Shown here: one piece after another, positions 27,475 through 36,861 of the stretch | Layout of the letters: each line of letters starts with the position of its first letter | Position numbering within the stretch: the first letter of the stretch is position 1 | Assembly (NCBI RefSeq): GCF_040183065.1 | Contig: NW_027185566.1 | Location: forward strand, 1 to 64,000 | Direction: 5' to 3' | DNA: 64,000 nt | Origin: Periplaneta americana | Lineage: Eukaryota; Arthropoda; Insecta; Blattodea; Blattidae | Translations under genes and position numbers: made by a program | The notes under the pieces: generated by a model | What the model saw: only the letters and a program-made list of their open reading frames with translations | Told to the model about the DNA's origin: nothing | Databases searched by the model: none

Positions 27475-27646
27475 AAAAATAGATGAATTAATAGTATTAT
27501 CTCCTACTTCTACAGATTTTTATTTAAATATTCCAAAAATTTTTTGGCGAAGTATTTTATCCATATTTAAGAATACAAAAAAATATCCTTTTTTTGTTAC
27601 AAATAAATGAACAAAGAGAAGTAGAGATAATGACGACTGAACCTAT

Positions 27647-28108
27647 CTAAATCTCAAAGAAGTTGTCTGGCACAATACGGCGAGCATAGGCTATTTTTTT
27701 GCTCCAATAAATATGATTAAATACTTCCAGTACAGTTACTCGTTTACCAGAAGAAGGGGCGTGTACCATAACTCCATCACCTAGATAAATACCGACATGA
27801 CTCACACTACCAGCAGGTTTAAAAAATATGAGATCCCCTTTTTTGAGGTGGTTGAGTTGAACGGACTTTCCCATCTTTTTCAAATATGTTGTTCCATGAG
27901 GCATGGGTTTGCCTATTTTAGAATAAACATATTCTACCAAGCCAGAACAATCAAAACCTTGTTGTGGTGTATTGCCACCAAACTTATATTTTATTCCAAC
28001 CTGTTTTTTTGCAATCTGGTCAAATTGTTCCCAATGACCAGCAAAACTATGAGATGGTAAAGAAAATAATAAAACTAAACCAAAAGCTTTTATAAAATAT
28101 TTGAACAT
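27647..28108 (-). CDS. NlpC/P60 cell-wall peptidase, exported
   Basis: The 153-residue protein has a signal peptide (about 1-23) and a single NlpC/P60 domain. The Cys-His-His triad is visible as FDCSGLV (Cys54), VSHVGIY (His104) and VHAPSSG (His116). Such enzymes cut gamma-D-Glu-diaminopimelate or related bonds in peptidoglycan stem peptides in the periplasm. No SH3 or LysM domain is attached. AGAGG lies before the ATG. It is divergent from the pentapeptide-repeat gene and close to an amidase gene, a small cell-wall cluster. Confidence 0.9.
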   Translation of the reverse strand: MFKYFIKAFGLVLLFSLPSHSFAGHWEQFDQIAKKQVGIKYKFGGNTPQQGFDCSGLVEYVYSKIGKPMPHGTTYLKKMGKSVQLNHLKKGDLIFFKPAGSVSHVGIYLGDGVMVHAPSSGKRVTVLEVFNHIYWSKKIAYARRIVPDNFFEI

Positions 28109-28240
28109 TTTTTTCCTCTATTGATTAAAAATATTGTTAAATAGTTTTCGTCAATAGCTTTTAGTAAAATTAAGACAAAAATGGAATGATATTTGTACTC
28201 AAAAGTTGTATTCTATTTTTTATGAAAGGAGGAAGTGATT

Positions 28241-28885
28241 ATGCAGTTTGTAAAAAGAAAAAATTTAAATGTTTCTAACCGTTCTAAAGCTCGTTTTACA
28301 CTTAATTTTGCTGCGTTAGCTCAATGCATGTTTACTAACTTACAAACAGAATTTTTACGATTACATTTTTCAAAAATAGAAGAATCCCAGATTCAAGATA
28401 CTGTAGTTTCCAGAAAAATGAGGGTTTTTGGGACGAAGTTGATCCAAAATCATTTTCAAAATATAGAAGCACATAATATTTCCATTCGTTTTTCCCATTT
28501 AGATGATTCTGTGATTCAAAATTCTTATTTTAGTAGGGCTGTTTTCCGTTCGACAGGATTTCCTAATATTTTGTTGGAGTTTGTTCGGTTGAAAAATGCT
28601 ATGTTCAAGTTTTGTAATTTAGAAGAAGCAAAAATTCATCATACCTCGGTGGTGGATTCTGGTTTTTATCACTGTAATTTTGACTCTACCAGTTGGGAAA
28701 ATAGTTCTTTGGAGAATGTTATTTTTTATAGATGTAATTTATCTTACACTGATTTTAGTAAAACTCATTTGGAAAATGTACAGTTTGTTAAATGTACTTT
28801 AGGGGGTACTTTGTTCACAGAACAACAATTGGACTTGTCTAATTTCAATCCATACGAAAGAGAAAAAGTAAAAGTTATTGGATAA
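28241..28885 (+). CDS. Pentapeptide-repeat-like protein
   Basis: The 214-residue protein shows the five-residue periodicity of pentapeptide repeats, with a hydrophobic or aromatic centre every fifth residue. It is best seen in CNFDSTSWENSSLENVIF and CNLSYTDFSKTHLENVQF. Such repeats fold as a right-handed quadrilateral helix. The periodicity weakens in the first half. There is no signal peptide or catalytic motif, so it is probably a cytoplasmic interaction protein; the partner is unknown. I chose the ATG at 28241 because GGAGG lies 8 nt upstream; a GTG six bases earlier is too close. An amidase gene follows 39 bp later. Confidence 0.75.
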   Translation: MQFVKRKNLNVSNRSKARFTLNFAALAQCMFTNLQTEFLRLHFSKIEESQIQDTVVSRKMRVFGTKLIQNHFQNIEAHNISIRFSHLDDSVIQNSYFSRAVFRSTGFPNILLEFVRLKNAMFKFCNLEEAKIHHTSVVDSGFYHCNFDSTSWENSSLENVIFYRCNLSYTDFSKTHLENVQFVKCTLGGTLFTEQQLDLSNFNPYEREKVKVIG

Positions 28886-28924
28886 GTATCAATTTTGGTT
28901 TTTTAAAAACCGATATTTTGGAGT

Positions 28925-29683
28925 ATGAGAAGATTATACAAGGTCTATTTTATAATTTGTTTTTCTTTTTTCTGGCAAATTTCGCTTTTTGCCCAAAAGA
29001 AAGACTTTTCGGTAGATACCATTATTATTGATCCAGGTCATGGTGGGAGTGATCCAGGAGCAATTAATAAAGATGACAAAACCTTAATGGAGAAAAATAT
29101 CAATTTGGAAATTTCTAAACATCTCATTCATCTCATTAAAAATAAACTTCCTCAGATTAAAGTCATCCCTACACGTAATGGAGATTTTTTTGTTTCTCTA
29201 GGAGAAAGGGCTAAGTTGGCAAATCAATATTTGAATAAAAATGCATTATTTATAAGTGTTCATACTAACTCTCATGCTCAAGTAAAAAAAAGAGTCCAGG
29301 GGGTGGAAGTTTTTTACCACTATGCTTCCAATAGTACAATTGCTAATTTTAGGATGAACGAATATGCTCATAAAGTTTTAAAGAATGAAAATTTGAGCAT
29401 TAAGACAGCATTAGGGTCTATTATTAACAGTAAGGCAAAAGAAGATAGTAAAGATTTAGCAAAACATATTGGACATGGAATTCACGTTGCCAGCAAAGAG
29501 CCAATTAGACAGATCTCACCATCCAATTTATATGTGGTGAGTTATGGAGCGGTTCCATCTATTTTAGTAGAAGTTGGATTTATTAGTAATGACAAGCTGA
29601 AGAATCAAAAATACTTAGCTCGTCTAGCAAAAGGGATATTTCTTGGTATTTTAGGATATATGAAAGAAAAAAAGAAAGAGTGA
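28925..29683 (+). CDS. N-acetylmuramoyl-L-alanine amidase (Amidase_3)
   Basis: The 252-residue protein has a signal peptide (about 1-22) and one zinc-dependent Amidase_3 domain. Motifs are IIIDPGHGGSDPGA (zinc His), the MEKN Glu, FISVHTNSHA (zinc His) and the C-terminal SILVEVGFISN with the catalytic Glu. It should cleave the amide bond between MurNAc and the peptide stem in the periplasm. An AmiC-type role in cell separation is possible, but no targeting domain is attached. A short T/A hairpin and TTTTGGAG precede the start. Confidence 0.92.
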   Translation: MRRLYKVYFIICFSFFWQISLFAQKKDFSVDTIIIDPGHGGSDPGAINKDDKTLMEKNINLEISKHLIHLIKNKLPQIKVIPTRNGDFFVSLGERAKLANQYLNKNALFISVHTNSHAQVKKRVQGVEVFYHYASNSTIANFRMNEYAHKVLKNENLSIKTALGSIINSKAKEDSKDLAKHIGHGIHVASKEPIRQISPSNLYVVSYGAVPSILVEVGFISNDKLKNQKYLARLAKGIFLGILGYMKEKKKE

Positions 29684-29814
29684 GTTTTTCTGAAGGAGCG
29701 TATTTTAAGATAGTTGTAAAAAAAGTTTGTGTATTAAGAAATAAATGTTAAATTTTAGCAAGGCTTATGTACGAATCTATAAGTAAAAATGAAGAAATAA
29801 AAGGAGTATTTAGT

Positions 29815-30819
29815 ATGCGCAAAACCGTTTTAACATTAATTGTTGCAATTATTGGGCTCAGCTCTAATTCTTTGTACGCAGTTACGAAGACTCTTATTGA
29901 CTTTAATCAATATGAGCAAAAGATAGCGAGTGAACCTGCATTTGCAAAAACTACTGACGCCGCTCAGGAACAAAAAGAAAAAGAAGATGGCATCTTTAAA
30001 GTTACTTCTGATGATATGAAAATGGAACACTGGATGGTTGTACTGAATAGTAGTTCTAGACAAGTTCAGAATATGAAATTTTCTTATGCAAAGGCAGTTC
30101 AAACTAAAGGTTTAGTTGGAGGGGCTCCAAGAACTGTTTTAGGAGCTAGAATTCATTTTCCGGAGTGGGCTAATATTGCTTCTGCACAAATTGCTCCTCC
30201 TTACGAGTTCCCAGCATATACAACAGATGGTAAAGCGACTTCTGTTGAAAATGGTGTTATTGACAATACAGGAGAAATTTTAAGTATTACTACTGAAGTT
30301 TATGGAAGAAATTTTGATTATGCTTTCTTTATCCAGCTCAGAAATCATAATGGTGAAGTAGAGAAATATTATCTTGGTCAACTTTATTTCTCTGGATGGA
30401 GAAAGTTGACTTGGAAAAATCCAATGTATATTGACAATGTAGATTTAAGAGAGATTAAAAGACTTCCTATCTTTCCAGATAAAGGGATTCCATACAAAAA
30501 ACTAGATTCTTTCTTGGTTGTTAAAAATCAAAGAAATCCTGGTGGAAATTTCTTAGTATATGTTGCTAGTGTTGTTGTAGATTATGACCTTGCCGTTATT
30601 GTTGAAGATGAAGATATCGATCAAGAAGCCGCTTGGAGTATTCTTGCTGATGCTACAAAAGCAAAAGTGGATAGAGAAAATAAAGAAAGATCTGATCTTG
30701 TTGAATTAAAACAACAGGAACTCAAAAAAATGGCTCTTTCTAGAGGTCAAGCACCAAATACTGAAGCCAACGGTGGTAATGCAGCAGCTCAACCTGCAGG
30801 AGCAGCACCAGCTGCCTAA
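29815..30819 (+). CDS. flaA: Periplasmic flagellar filament outer-layer (sheath) protein FlaA
   Basis: The 334-residue protein has a signal peptide (MRKTVLTLIVAIIGLSSNSLYA) and a mature domain with family-like segments GARIHFPEW, TEVYGRNFDYAFFIQLRN and YYLGQLYFSGWRKLTWKNP. These resemble spirochaete FlaA, the protein forming the outer layer of periplasmic flagellar filaments. A Lys/Glu-rich helix and an Ala/Pro/Gly-rich tail (about 315-334) extend the C-terminus. I chose the ATG at 29815 because AAAGGAG lies 8 nt upstream; the frame stays open 16 codons earlier. A strong hairpin terminator follows, in line with high expression. FlaA is the clearest sign that this is a spirochaete. Confidence 0.9.
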   Translation: MRKTVLTLIVAIIGLSSNSLYAVTKTLIDFNQYEQKIASEPAFAKTTDAAQEQKEKEDGIFKVTSDDMKMEHWMVVLNSSSRQVQNMKFSYAKAVQTKGLVGGAPRTVLGARIHFPEWANIASAQIAPPYEFPAYTTDGKATSVENGVIDNTGEILSITTEVYGRNFDYAFFIQLRNHNGEVEKYYLGQLYFSGWRKLTWKNPMYIDNVDLREIKRLPIFPDKGIPYKKLDSFLVVKNQRNPGGNFLVYVASVVVDYDLAVIVEDEDIDQEAAWSILADATKAKVDRENKERSDLVELKQQELKKMALSRGQAPNTEANGGNAAAQPAGAAPAA

Positions 30820-30888
30820 ATACAAATAACGAGTGAATAAAGAAAGATCTATCCATAAAAAGGGTTAGGTAAAGCTCGGAACTCTTGT

Positions 30889-30920
30889 CTACTCCCTCCC
30901 TTCTTGGAGGGGGTAGGTTT
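30889..30920 (+). terminator. Terminator hairpin after flaA
   Basis: An 11-bp GC-rich stem (CTACTCCCTCC at 30889-30899, GGAGGGGGTAG at 30906-30916, one G-T pair) with a 6-nt loop is followed by GTTTCTT. It lies 70 bp after the flaA stop and is the strongest hairpin in this gap. The downstream T-run is modest. Confidence 0.65.
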
Positions 30921-30977
30921 CTTACAAAATTTAGTTAATTTTTTATGGTCTATGGACAACTCTTTGAAGTTGTGTGT

Positions 30978-32054
30978 TCAGTTTTCAGATTGAATGATTT
31001 CGCCAGCAGCAATAACTAGATTATCTTTATATAAAACGGCAATTTGTCCGTTGCTGGGAGCATTAAATGCTTCTGTTGCCTCTAATGTTAGTATTTTTGT
31101 GGAGGTGTTATACTCTATCAATTTTGCTTCTTGGCTTGTAGATTTATAACGAATTTTTACACCATAATATTCTCCTAATATCAACGGATCATAGTAATTG
31201 AGTAGGTCCACAATAATTTTTTTTCTTTGAACATCTTTTTGTGACCCTACCATAACTGTATTGGTTTTTGGGTCAGTTTGCACTACATAGAGAGGTTTTC
31301 CAGCTCCAAAACCTAAACCGCGACGTTGTCCTACAGTGTAACGGAAAAATCCAGCATGTTGAGCCATAGTTTTTCCTGTATCTTTATGGATGATAGAGCC
31401 ACCAACTAAGTGTTTTACATCTCTTTGTTTTTCTATAAATTCTATATAGGAGTGGTTTTGTAAAAAACAAACCTCTTGAGAATCTTTTTTTGCTCCAAAA
31501 AATTTGAGATTATTATTGTTGGCAATCTCTCTAACTTGCGGTTTTTGATAGACATTCAAAGGAAAAATAATTCTATTCAGAACTTGAGGTGGGATAAGAG
31601 CTAAAAAGTATTCTTGACTTTTTTTATCATCTGCACTTACAGTTAATCTTTGTCCTTGTTTATCTGGCGTACTCATGAGCTTTGCATAATGACCTGTGGC
31701 AATATTTTCTATCCCTAGTTCATCTGCTTTGTTTTCTAATGCTGCAAATTTTATGTACTTATTACACAAGGAACAAGGGTTAGGTGTTTTTCCTTGCATA
31801 TAGGTTTGAACAAAATACTCAATTATTTTTTCATGAAAAATTTCTTCTAAATGCATTATGATGTGGGGTATACCTACGGCATCAGCCGCTTTTTGAGCAT
31901 CTTTAATATGTTGTGGATCTGGCTGTTTGTATAGATTAAATGTAACACCAGTGACATCGTACCCCTCTTGCTTTAAAAGTAAAGCAGTAACAGAAGAATC
32001 GACCCCTCCACTCATTGCAACTAAAACACGTTTTTGAGTTTGTATATTAGACAT
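30978..32054 (-). CDS. mnmA: tRNA-specific 2-thiouridylase MnmA
   Basis: The 358-residue protein makes 2-thiouridine at the wobble position of Lys, Glu and Gln tRNAs. The P-loop AMSGGVDSSVTALLL lies at about 13-27. The catalytic cysteines are in NPCSLCNKYIKF and SQEVCFL, and the tRNA-binding region YTVGQRRGLG is typical. Length is normal. AGGAGAG precedes the ATG. It lies 17 bp downstream of mutL and is probably co-transcribed with it. A small ACAACT/AGTTGT hairpin just past its stop (30956-30973) might act in termination. Confidence 0.96.
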   Translation of the reverse strand: MSNIQTQKRVLVAMSGGVDSSVTALLLKQEGYDVTGVTFNLYKQPDPQHIKDAQKAADAVGIPHIIMHLEEIFHEKIIEYFVQTYMQGKTPNPCSLCNKYIKFAALENKADELGIENIATGHYAKLMSTPDKQGQRLTVSADDKKSQEYFLALIPPQVLNRIIFPLNVYQKPQVREIANNNNLKFFGAKKDSQEVCFLQNHSYIEFIEKQRDVKHLVGGSIIHKDTGKTMAQHAGFFRYTVGQRRGLGFGAGKPLYVVQTDPKTNTVMVGSQKDVQRKKIIVDLLNYYDPLILGEYYGVKIRYKSTSQEAKLIEYNTSTKILTLEATEAFNAPSNGQIAVLYKDNLVIAAGEIIQSEN

Positions 32055-32070
32055 ATTATCTCTCCTGAAT

Positions 32071-33840
32071 TTATCTTAAAAAATGTGATTCTATTGTTTT
32101 TTGGTCTAGGGCAAAGACAAATGGTCTTCCATGAGGACAGGTTAAAGGAAAGGAACGATTAAAAATTTCTTTAAGTAGGAAATGGATTTCAGAATTTGGG
32201 ATATGATCATTTGCCATATAAGATTTTCGACAAGCGGCAAATTTGATAATTCTATCTTGTAAGTCAGTTATATCAAAAATTTCACTAAAATGTTCTTGAA
32301 TAAAATACAAAATTTCTTTTATTGCGTCATTACCAACAAATTCGGGCGTAGCTCTCACTAAAACATTAAAATCCCCTAAAAGTTCCAAGTCAAATCCTAA
32401 ATTTTTCCAAATTTCTAAGGTATCTTCTATAAAACTCCATTCCTTTTCTTGTAATTTGGTAAGATAGGGGGTTAATAGAGGTTGTATAGTAATTTCTTTT
32501 TGAGATACCTTATGTTTAAGTGCCTCGTACCTCATCCTCTCATGAGCAGCATGAAAGTCAATTAAAATCATATGTTTATTTTTTTCTACCAGCCAATAAG
32601 TACCATTATATGTTCCAATATAACGATAATCTAAAAGTAGCTCTGAGGCTTGTTTTTCTTCTATGGAAATTTTTGGGTCATCGTGAGAATGATTTGGAGG
32701 AAAATGTATTACTGGATGGCTTGAGGATGTTTCGGATTTGGGACTGATATACAGAGAGTGAGTTTCTTTTTGGGGTTTTATAGAAAAAATTTCTTGAACT
32801 GTTGGAGTAGTTTGAACCGTTTCTTCTTTCGCTATTTGTGGCAGATCTAAGAAAGTAGAATAGGTGCCAGTATAAAAAATAGATCTTAAATTGGAATATA
32901 AGCCTTTTAGTATGGTTTCTTCTACAAAAATTTTTACTTCTTTTTTGGCAGGATGCACATTTGGATCAATATTTTTACTATCGGTAAAAATATACAAACA
33001 TCCTCCCAAATATTTGTGTTTTGGAATTAATTGAGATAATGCTCGATTCATCACTCCATAAATACTTTTAGATTGTAGAGGTCTGTGATTGATAAAGATG
33101 TAGAGCTCGGAGGATGAGTCAAAAACTTGATCAATACCAGTAATAGTTCCTTTTATGGTTACTTCTGGAGTTTTAAAAAAAATGGGATGAATAGGAGGAA
33201 CGATATCCAATAAAGATAGCATCCGCTCTTCTGGATTTTGATCTATCGGACATTGAAGGAGTATTTTCTCATTAGAAACTAGCTTAAAGGCGATGTGAGG
33301 ATAAGCGAGAGCTTTTTGTAAGAGCTCTTTTTTTATTTTGGATGTTTCTCGTGTTTTAGATTTTAGAAATTTTTTTCGGACAGGTAAATTATAAAAAAGA
33401 TTTTTTACCTCTACTACTGTACCAAGCCGATATGCGGTTTGTAATTGTTCAACAATTTGTCCATCTTCAATGAGTATTTTTTCCGATATATCTGTATCTG
33501 CTGTAGCCGAAAGAATAGATACTTGAGAGACTCTGCAGATACTGGAAAGAGCCTCTCCTCTAAAACCGTTTGTTTGTAGCATAAAAATATCTTCAAAGGA
33601 GGTGATTTTAGAAGTGGTATGTTCTAAAAAACAAATATCTAAATCTTGTTTAGACATACCTATACCATTATCCTTAATAGTAATTGTGTCCAATCCACCA
33701 TCTACAATTTCTACGGTGATACTGGTCGCTTTTGCATCTAAAGCATTATCTAAAAGTTCTCGAACGATGGAAGAGGGATCTTCGATAACTTCTCCTGCTT
33801 TTATTTTTTGATAAACTTCTGCAGGAAGCTTATGTATCAT
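32071..33840 (-). CDS. mutL: DNA mismatch repair protein MutL
   Basis: The 589-residue protein has the GHKL ATPase N-domain (ELLDNALDAKATSITVEI, DNGIGM, TTSKI, GFRGEALSSI) and a C-terminal dimer and nuclease domain. The endonuclease motif reads DFHAAHERMRYE, so the D-HA-E-E pattern of DQHA(X)2E(X)4E is kept with Gln changed to Phe. ACRKSYMA and CPHGRPF, which complete the metal site, are present. This is the nicking type of MutL found in bacteria without MutH. AAGGAATT precedes the ATG. mnmA follows. Confidence 0.96.
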   Translation of the reverse strand: MIHKLPAEVYQKIKAGEVIEDPSSIVRELLDNALDAKATSITVEIVDGGLDTITIKDNGIGMSKQDLDICFLEHTTSKITSFEDIFMLQTNGFRGEALSSICRVSQVSILSATADTDISEKILIEDGQIVEQLQTAYRLGTVVEVKNLFYNLPVRKKFLKSKTRETSKIKKELLQKALAYPHIAFKLVSNEKILLQCPIDQNPEERMLSLLDIVPPIHPIFFKTPEVTIKGTITGIDQVFDSSSELYIFINHRPLQSKSIYGVMNRALSQLIPKHKYLGGCLYIFTDSKNIDPNVHPAKKEVKIFVEETILKGLYSNLRSIFYTGTYSTFLDLPQIAKEETVQTTPTVQEIFSIKPQKETHSLYISPKSETSSSHPVIHFPPNHSHDDPKISIEEKQASELLLDYRYIGTYNGTYWLVEKNKHMILIDFHAAHERMRYEALKHKVSQKEITIQPLLTPYLTKLQEKEWSFIEDTLEIWKNLGFDLELLGDFNVLVRATPEFVGNDAIKEILYFIQEHFSEIFDITDLQDRIIKFAACRKSYMANDHIPNSEIHFLLKEIFNRSFPLTCPHGRPFVFALDQKTIESHFLR

Positions 33841-33996
33841 TTTAATTCCTTTTGACTTTGTAGGGAATAAATTTAATATGTTTTTTTCAAAACATAGAAA
33901 GTTCTTATAAAATAAGAAGGATGGAAGTCATAGATTATCTTTGTAAAATGAGTCGTTTTCACTATATTTTATAGAGGCAAACGAGGGAATATCAGT

Positions 33997-35241
33997 ATGA
34001 ATCTGTCTTACAATGAGAAGTTTATTTATCCTTATACAAATATCAAAACGGAAGGAAAATCTTTAGAAATAGCTCCTATTCCAGACAGGGTTAAAATTCC
34101 TTTACTGAGTGCTAAATTTAAAGTGGGAGTTCCTGTGATTCAAGTTGGAGACCTTCTTTTAGAAGGTTCGCCTATTGGTCAATCGGGAGATTTCTTTTTT
34201 TACACAGGAATCTCTGGACAAGTAACTTCTATTGAGAGTGAGGAAATCCGTGTAGATACAACTCATATTCTTACTGTACCCACTGTGAGTATTCAATTTT
34301 CTGGTAGAATTGTTAATTGGACAAAAAATCAGTATGACTATCTCAATCGTTCTGCGGAGGAATTAAAAACTCAGATTATTAAACTGGGGGTAGAAAATCT
34401 CAATCCTACTTCTTGTTTAACTATTGAAGATATACTCAATTTTCCAGCTGATGCTCATTTAGTGGTAACTGCTTTAGACTTTGCTCCGATGGTAGCTTTT
34501 TGTGAAGAACTACTACTCCAAAAAACTCAAAAAATTCATACAGCTCTGAGTATTTTGGAATATATTATCAAGCCTAAAGATACTACAGTTGTTGTTAATA
34601 AAAATTTAAAAAACCAGTATACCCATCCTCAAAAGGAAGTTTTATATTTAGACGCCACACATCCTAATGGATTTGAAGCGAGGTTGTTTTATCACTTTAC
34701 AGGCTTAGATATGGTTAATCAAGAGATGTTGAAAGAAAAAAAATATATATTTATTGATACTCAAACCTTGTATCATATCTATAATGCGATTGTTTTAAAA
34801 AAACCTTTTATGGAACAGCTGGTGACCATAGATGGTAAGGTTTCTCAATACCCAGCACACTATTTTGTGAAAGTGGGGAGTCGCATTAAAACTCTTTTGG
34901 AAGATACTGGCATTTACAATATACCAGAAAAAACAATTAGTGGGAATATTTTTAATGCGGATATTATTTATAGTTTAGAGCGATATGTGACTCCGATGAT
35001 CTATAGTTTATTTTTGTTGGATGAGCCACAGAACTATTATAGTCGGTTTGAAGATTGTATTCAATGTAATTTGTGTCATACAAAATGTCCAGTTCATCTT
35101 TTTCCATATGATCTATCGCAAAGAGAGGGTAATAGTGCCAGTATTGAAAAATGTATGGATTGTGGTATCTGCTCCTATATTTGCCCAGCTGGAATCCCTT
35201 TAGGGTATTTTTTGGATTTGAAAAAAAAGGATAGAGCATGA
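33997..35241 (+). CDS. RnfC-like protein, two [4Fe-4S] motifs, flavin/NADH site not recognisable
   Basis: The 414-residue protein matches the RnfC layout. Its N-terminal barrel-sandwich region carries VGVPVIQVGDLLLEGSPIGQ and SGQVTSIES, and the C-terminal pair of ferredoxin motifs is CIQCNLCHTKCP (about 354-365) and CMDCGICSYICP (about 386-397). In normal RnfC a Gly-rich GLGGAGFPT segment and an AECEP segment bind FMN and NADH. The matching region here reads NLNPTSCLTIEDILNFP and TALDFAPMV, so the site looks lost. It heads a four-gene membrane operon in the order C, D, G-like, E-like, overlapping the next gene by 4 bp. A redox role with another donor is inference. Confidence 0.72.
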   Translation: MNLSYNEKFIYPYTNIKTEGKSLEIAPIPDRVKIPLLSAKFKVGVPVIQVGDLLLEGSPIGQSGDFFFYTGISGQVTSIESEEIRVDTTHILTVPTVSIQFSGRIVNWTKNQYDYLNRSAEELKTQIIKLGVENLNPTSCLTIEDILNFPADAHLVVTALDFAPMVAFCEELLLQKTQKIHTALSILEYIIKPKDTTVVVNKNLKNQYTHPQKEVLYLDATHPNGFEARLFYHFTGLDMVNQEMLKEKKYIFIDTQTLYHIYNAIVLKKPFMEQLVTIDGKVSQYPAHYFVKVGSRIKTLLEDTGIYNIPEKTISGNIFNADIIYSLERYVTPMIYSLFLLDEPQNYYSRFEDCIQCNLCHTKCPVHLFPYDLSQREGNSASIEKCMDCGICSYICPAGIPLGYFLDLKKKDRA

Positions 35242-36230
35242 ATCATTTGAGTTTTGAATTTATGGAGCGTACTAAAAGTGTGGCATCGTCCCCTCATAAA
35301 ACGCAAAGTTTATATAGGATGAAGAGTATTATTGTTTTAGTTTGGATTTTTGCTTTTCATTTTTATACTTCTTTTGTTTTTTTTGCTGGCTTTGTTGCTT
35401 TTGCTGGAAGTGGTTTAACTTTATTATTAGCTTTGTCTAAAGAGAAAAAAACGATAAGCCAAAAATGGGAAGAAATTTTTTTCCTTCTAGTTGCATATTG
35501 TTTTTTACCATTTTCTAGCACTGTAGGGGTGTATGTACTAACGGTATGCTTGTTGTTGTGGATTATGGAATACTTATTTATCTACCTGAACGGCTATTTT
35601 ATTCATCCAGTCATATTAGTTCTTTTATTTTTGTCAGTATGTTTGCCTGGCGTGTTTGAATCTTACTCAAAAGCACAAATATTCAACTTTTATCCTAGTT
35701 TTTCGGGGTATTTTTTTTACAGTTTTTCTGTTTCTGGAGCATCAGAAATTTTTTATAAGGATTTTTTCACAGCGGGCTTTGGTTTGTTTGCTTATTCTCC
35801 AGCTATATTTTTAGGAATAGCTGGATTTGTTATCTACTTATTGCCTTTTGTACCCCGATTGGTCTATAAAACTGCTTTTTTGTATTTTACAGGTATTTGT
35901 GTTTTTTCCTATTTTGTAGTTCTTTTCAATTTTTTTCTTTATCAGGAATGGACTTCTATTTGGGTTTTATATAAAAATTTTATCTGTAATCTTATGCTTA
36001 CAACTCCTGTTGTATTTACTGGATTATTTGTTATTGCTGAACCGTTAGGAAACCCTTTGTTATTCAGGTATCCAATACTTTTTGCACTTTTTAGTAGTAT
36101 CTTTACAGTAGTGGCATTTGATTTGGGGGTCGGTGCTTGTAGTTCTCTTTTGGGTGTTCTCATGAGTTATATATTATTTTTTATTGTTCAACTCAATTTG
36201 GTAAACTCCTACCGTCAGGTGGAAAAATGA
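35238..36230 (+). CDS. RnfD-like polytopic membrane protein
   Basis: The 330-residue protein has about eight to ten membrane segments and an N-terminal SSPHKTQSLYRMK that resembles the SPH segment at the start of RnfD. Canonical RnfD carries covalent FMN on a Thr in SGAT. The best match here is VSGASEIFYK, with Ser at the attachment position. Whether Ser can be flavinylated is not settled by sequence. The 4-bp overlaps with both neighbours show translational coupling. I assign it to RnfD from order, topology and these short matches; overall conservation is weak. Confidence 0.6.
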   Translation: MNHLSFEFMERTKSVASSPHKTQSLYRMKSIIVLVWIFAFHFYTSFVFFAGFVAFAGSGLTLLLALSKEKKTISQKWEEIFFLLVAYCFLPFSSTVGVYVLTVCLLLWIMEYLFIYLNGYFIHPVILVLLFLSVCLPGVFESYSKAQIFNFYPSFSGYFFYSFSVSGASEIFYKDFFTAGFGLFAYSPAIFLGIAGFVIYLLPFVPRLVYKTAFLYFTGICVFSYFVVLFNFFLYQEWTSIWVLYKNFICNLMLTTPVVFTGLFVIAEPLGNPLLFRYPILFALFSSIFTVVAFDLGVGACSSLLGVLMSYILFFIVQLNLVNSYRQVEK

Positions 36231-36853
36231 AAGAAAAACATACAGTATTCTTGAAGAAATATCTTTATCGTTATATTATTTTTTTTATTGTTTTTGGGCT
36301 TTTTGTTAAGATAGGAAATATATTTGCCCAAAAACAGGAGTCTGTTTTTATTGAACAAAAGATTATGTTATCTGCTTTTCAGGATCCTTCTTTGAAGACA
36401 AATAAAGTACGAATTCGGCTCCGAGAGACAAGTATGAATTTATTGCAATTCAGTAAAAATAATCATGTAATAGGATATGCATATCTTATGGATACGCAAA
36501 TTAACAATCAAAAAGTTATGGGTTGGCTCATAATGAATCAAGATTTTCAGTATATGGATTTTACAATCTATTATTGGGAAAAACATAATGAATGGGTGAA
36601 TTTACTCCATAATCGTAATCTACATCAAAAATTTGTTCAGGCTATTACTTTTGAAACACCCTTAGTTTGGATGGTATTTCAGACCCGTAATATAGATTTT
36701 TCGGAGTGGAGGATATTGATGCATAATGAAGAATTTGTAGATAGTTTCAATATTTTTCAAGAGAAAGCAAGTGGAATATTGTATAGTTTTACAGATCTTA
36801 GATCTGATTGGGTAGGTACTACACCAATTCTATCCAAAAATACCAATAGATAA
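36227..36853 (+). CDS. RnfG-position protein, FMN attachment motif absent
   Basis: The 208-residue protein has one N-terminal membrane segment (about 15-34) and an external domain. NNHVIGYAYLMDTQ and KVMGWLIMNQDFQYMDFTIYYWEKHNE follow the spacing of RnfG-type FMN-binding domains, which read roughly vvGYa...G.i.mv...g.i..i.i..h.E. The covalent-FMN motif SGAT is not present. Its place between the RnfD-like and RnfE-like genes is where rnfG sits in clostridial rnfCDGEAB operons. The identity is an inference from position and weak pattern; it could be an unrelated envelope protein. Confidence 0.5.
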   Translation: MKEKHTVFLKKYLYRYIIFFIVFGLFVKIGNIFAQKQESVFIEQKIMLSAFQDPSLKTNKVRIRLRETSMNLLQFSKNNHVIGYAYLMDTQINNQKVMGWLIMNQDFQYMDFTIYYWEKHNEWVNLLHNRNLHQKFVQAITFETPLVWMVFQTRNIDFSEWRILMHNEEFVDSFNIFQEKASGILYSFTDLRSDWVGTTPILSKNTNR

Positions 36854-36861
36854 GAGGATAT

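Noticed and set aside
27392-27610. 72-residue forward frame overlapping the end of mrr
   Set aside because: It overlaps mrr by 83 bp, has no ribosome-binding site or family features, and is Lys/Ile/Phe-rich as expected for chance frames in AT-rich DNA. A relic cannot be excluded.
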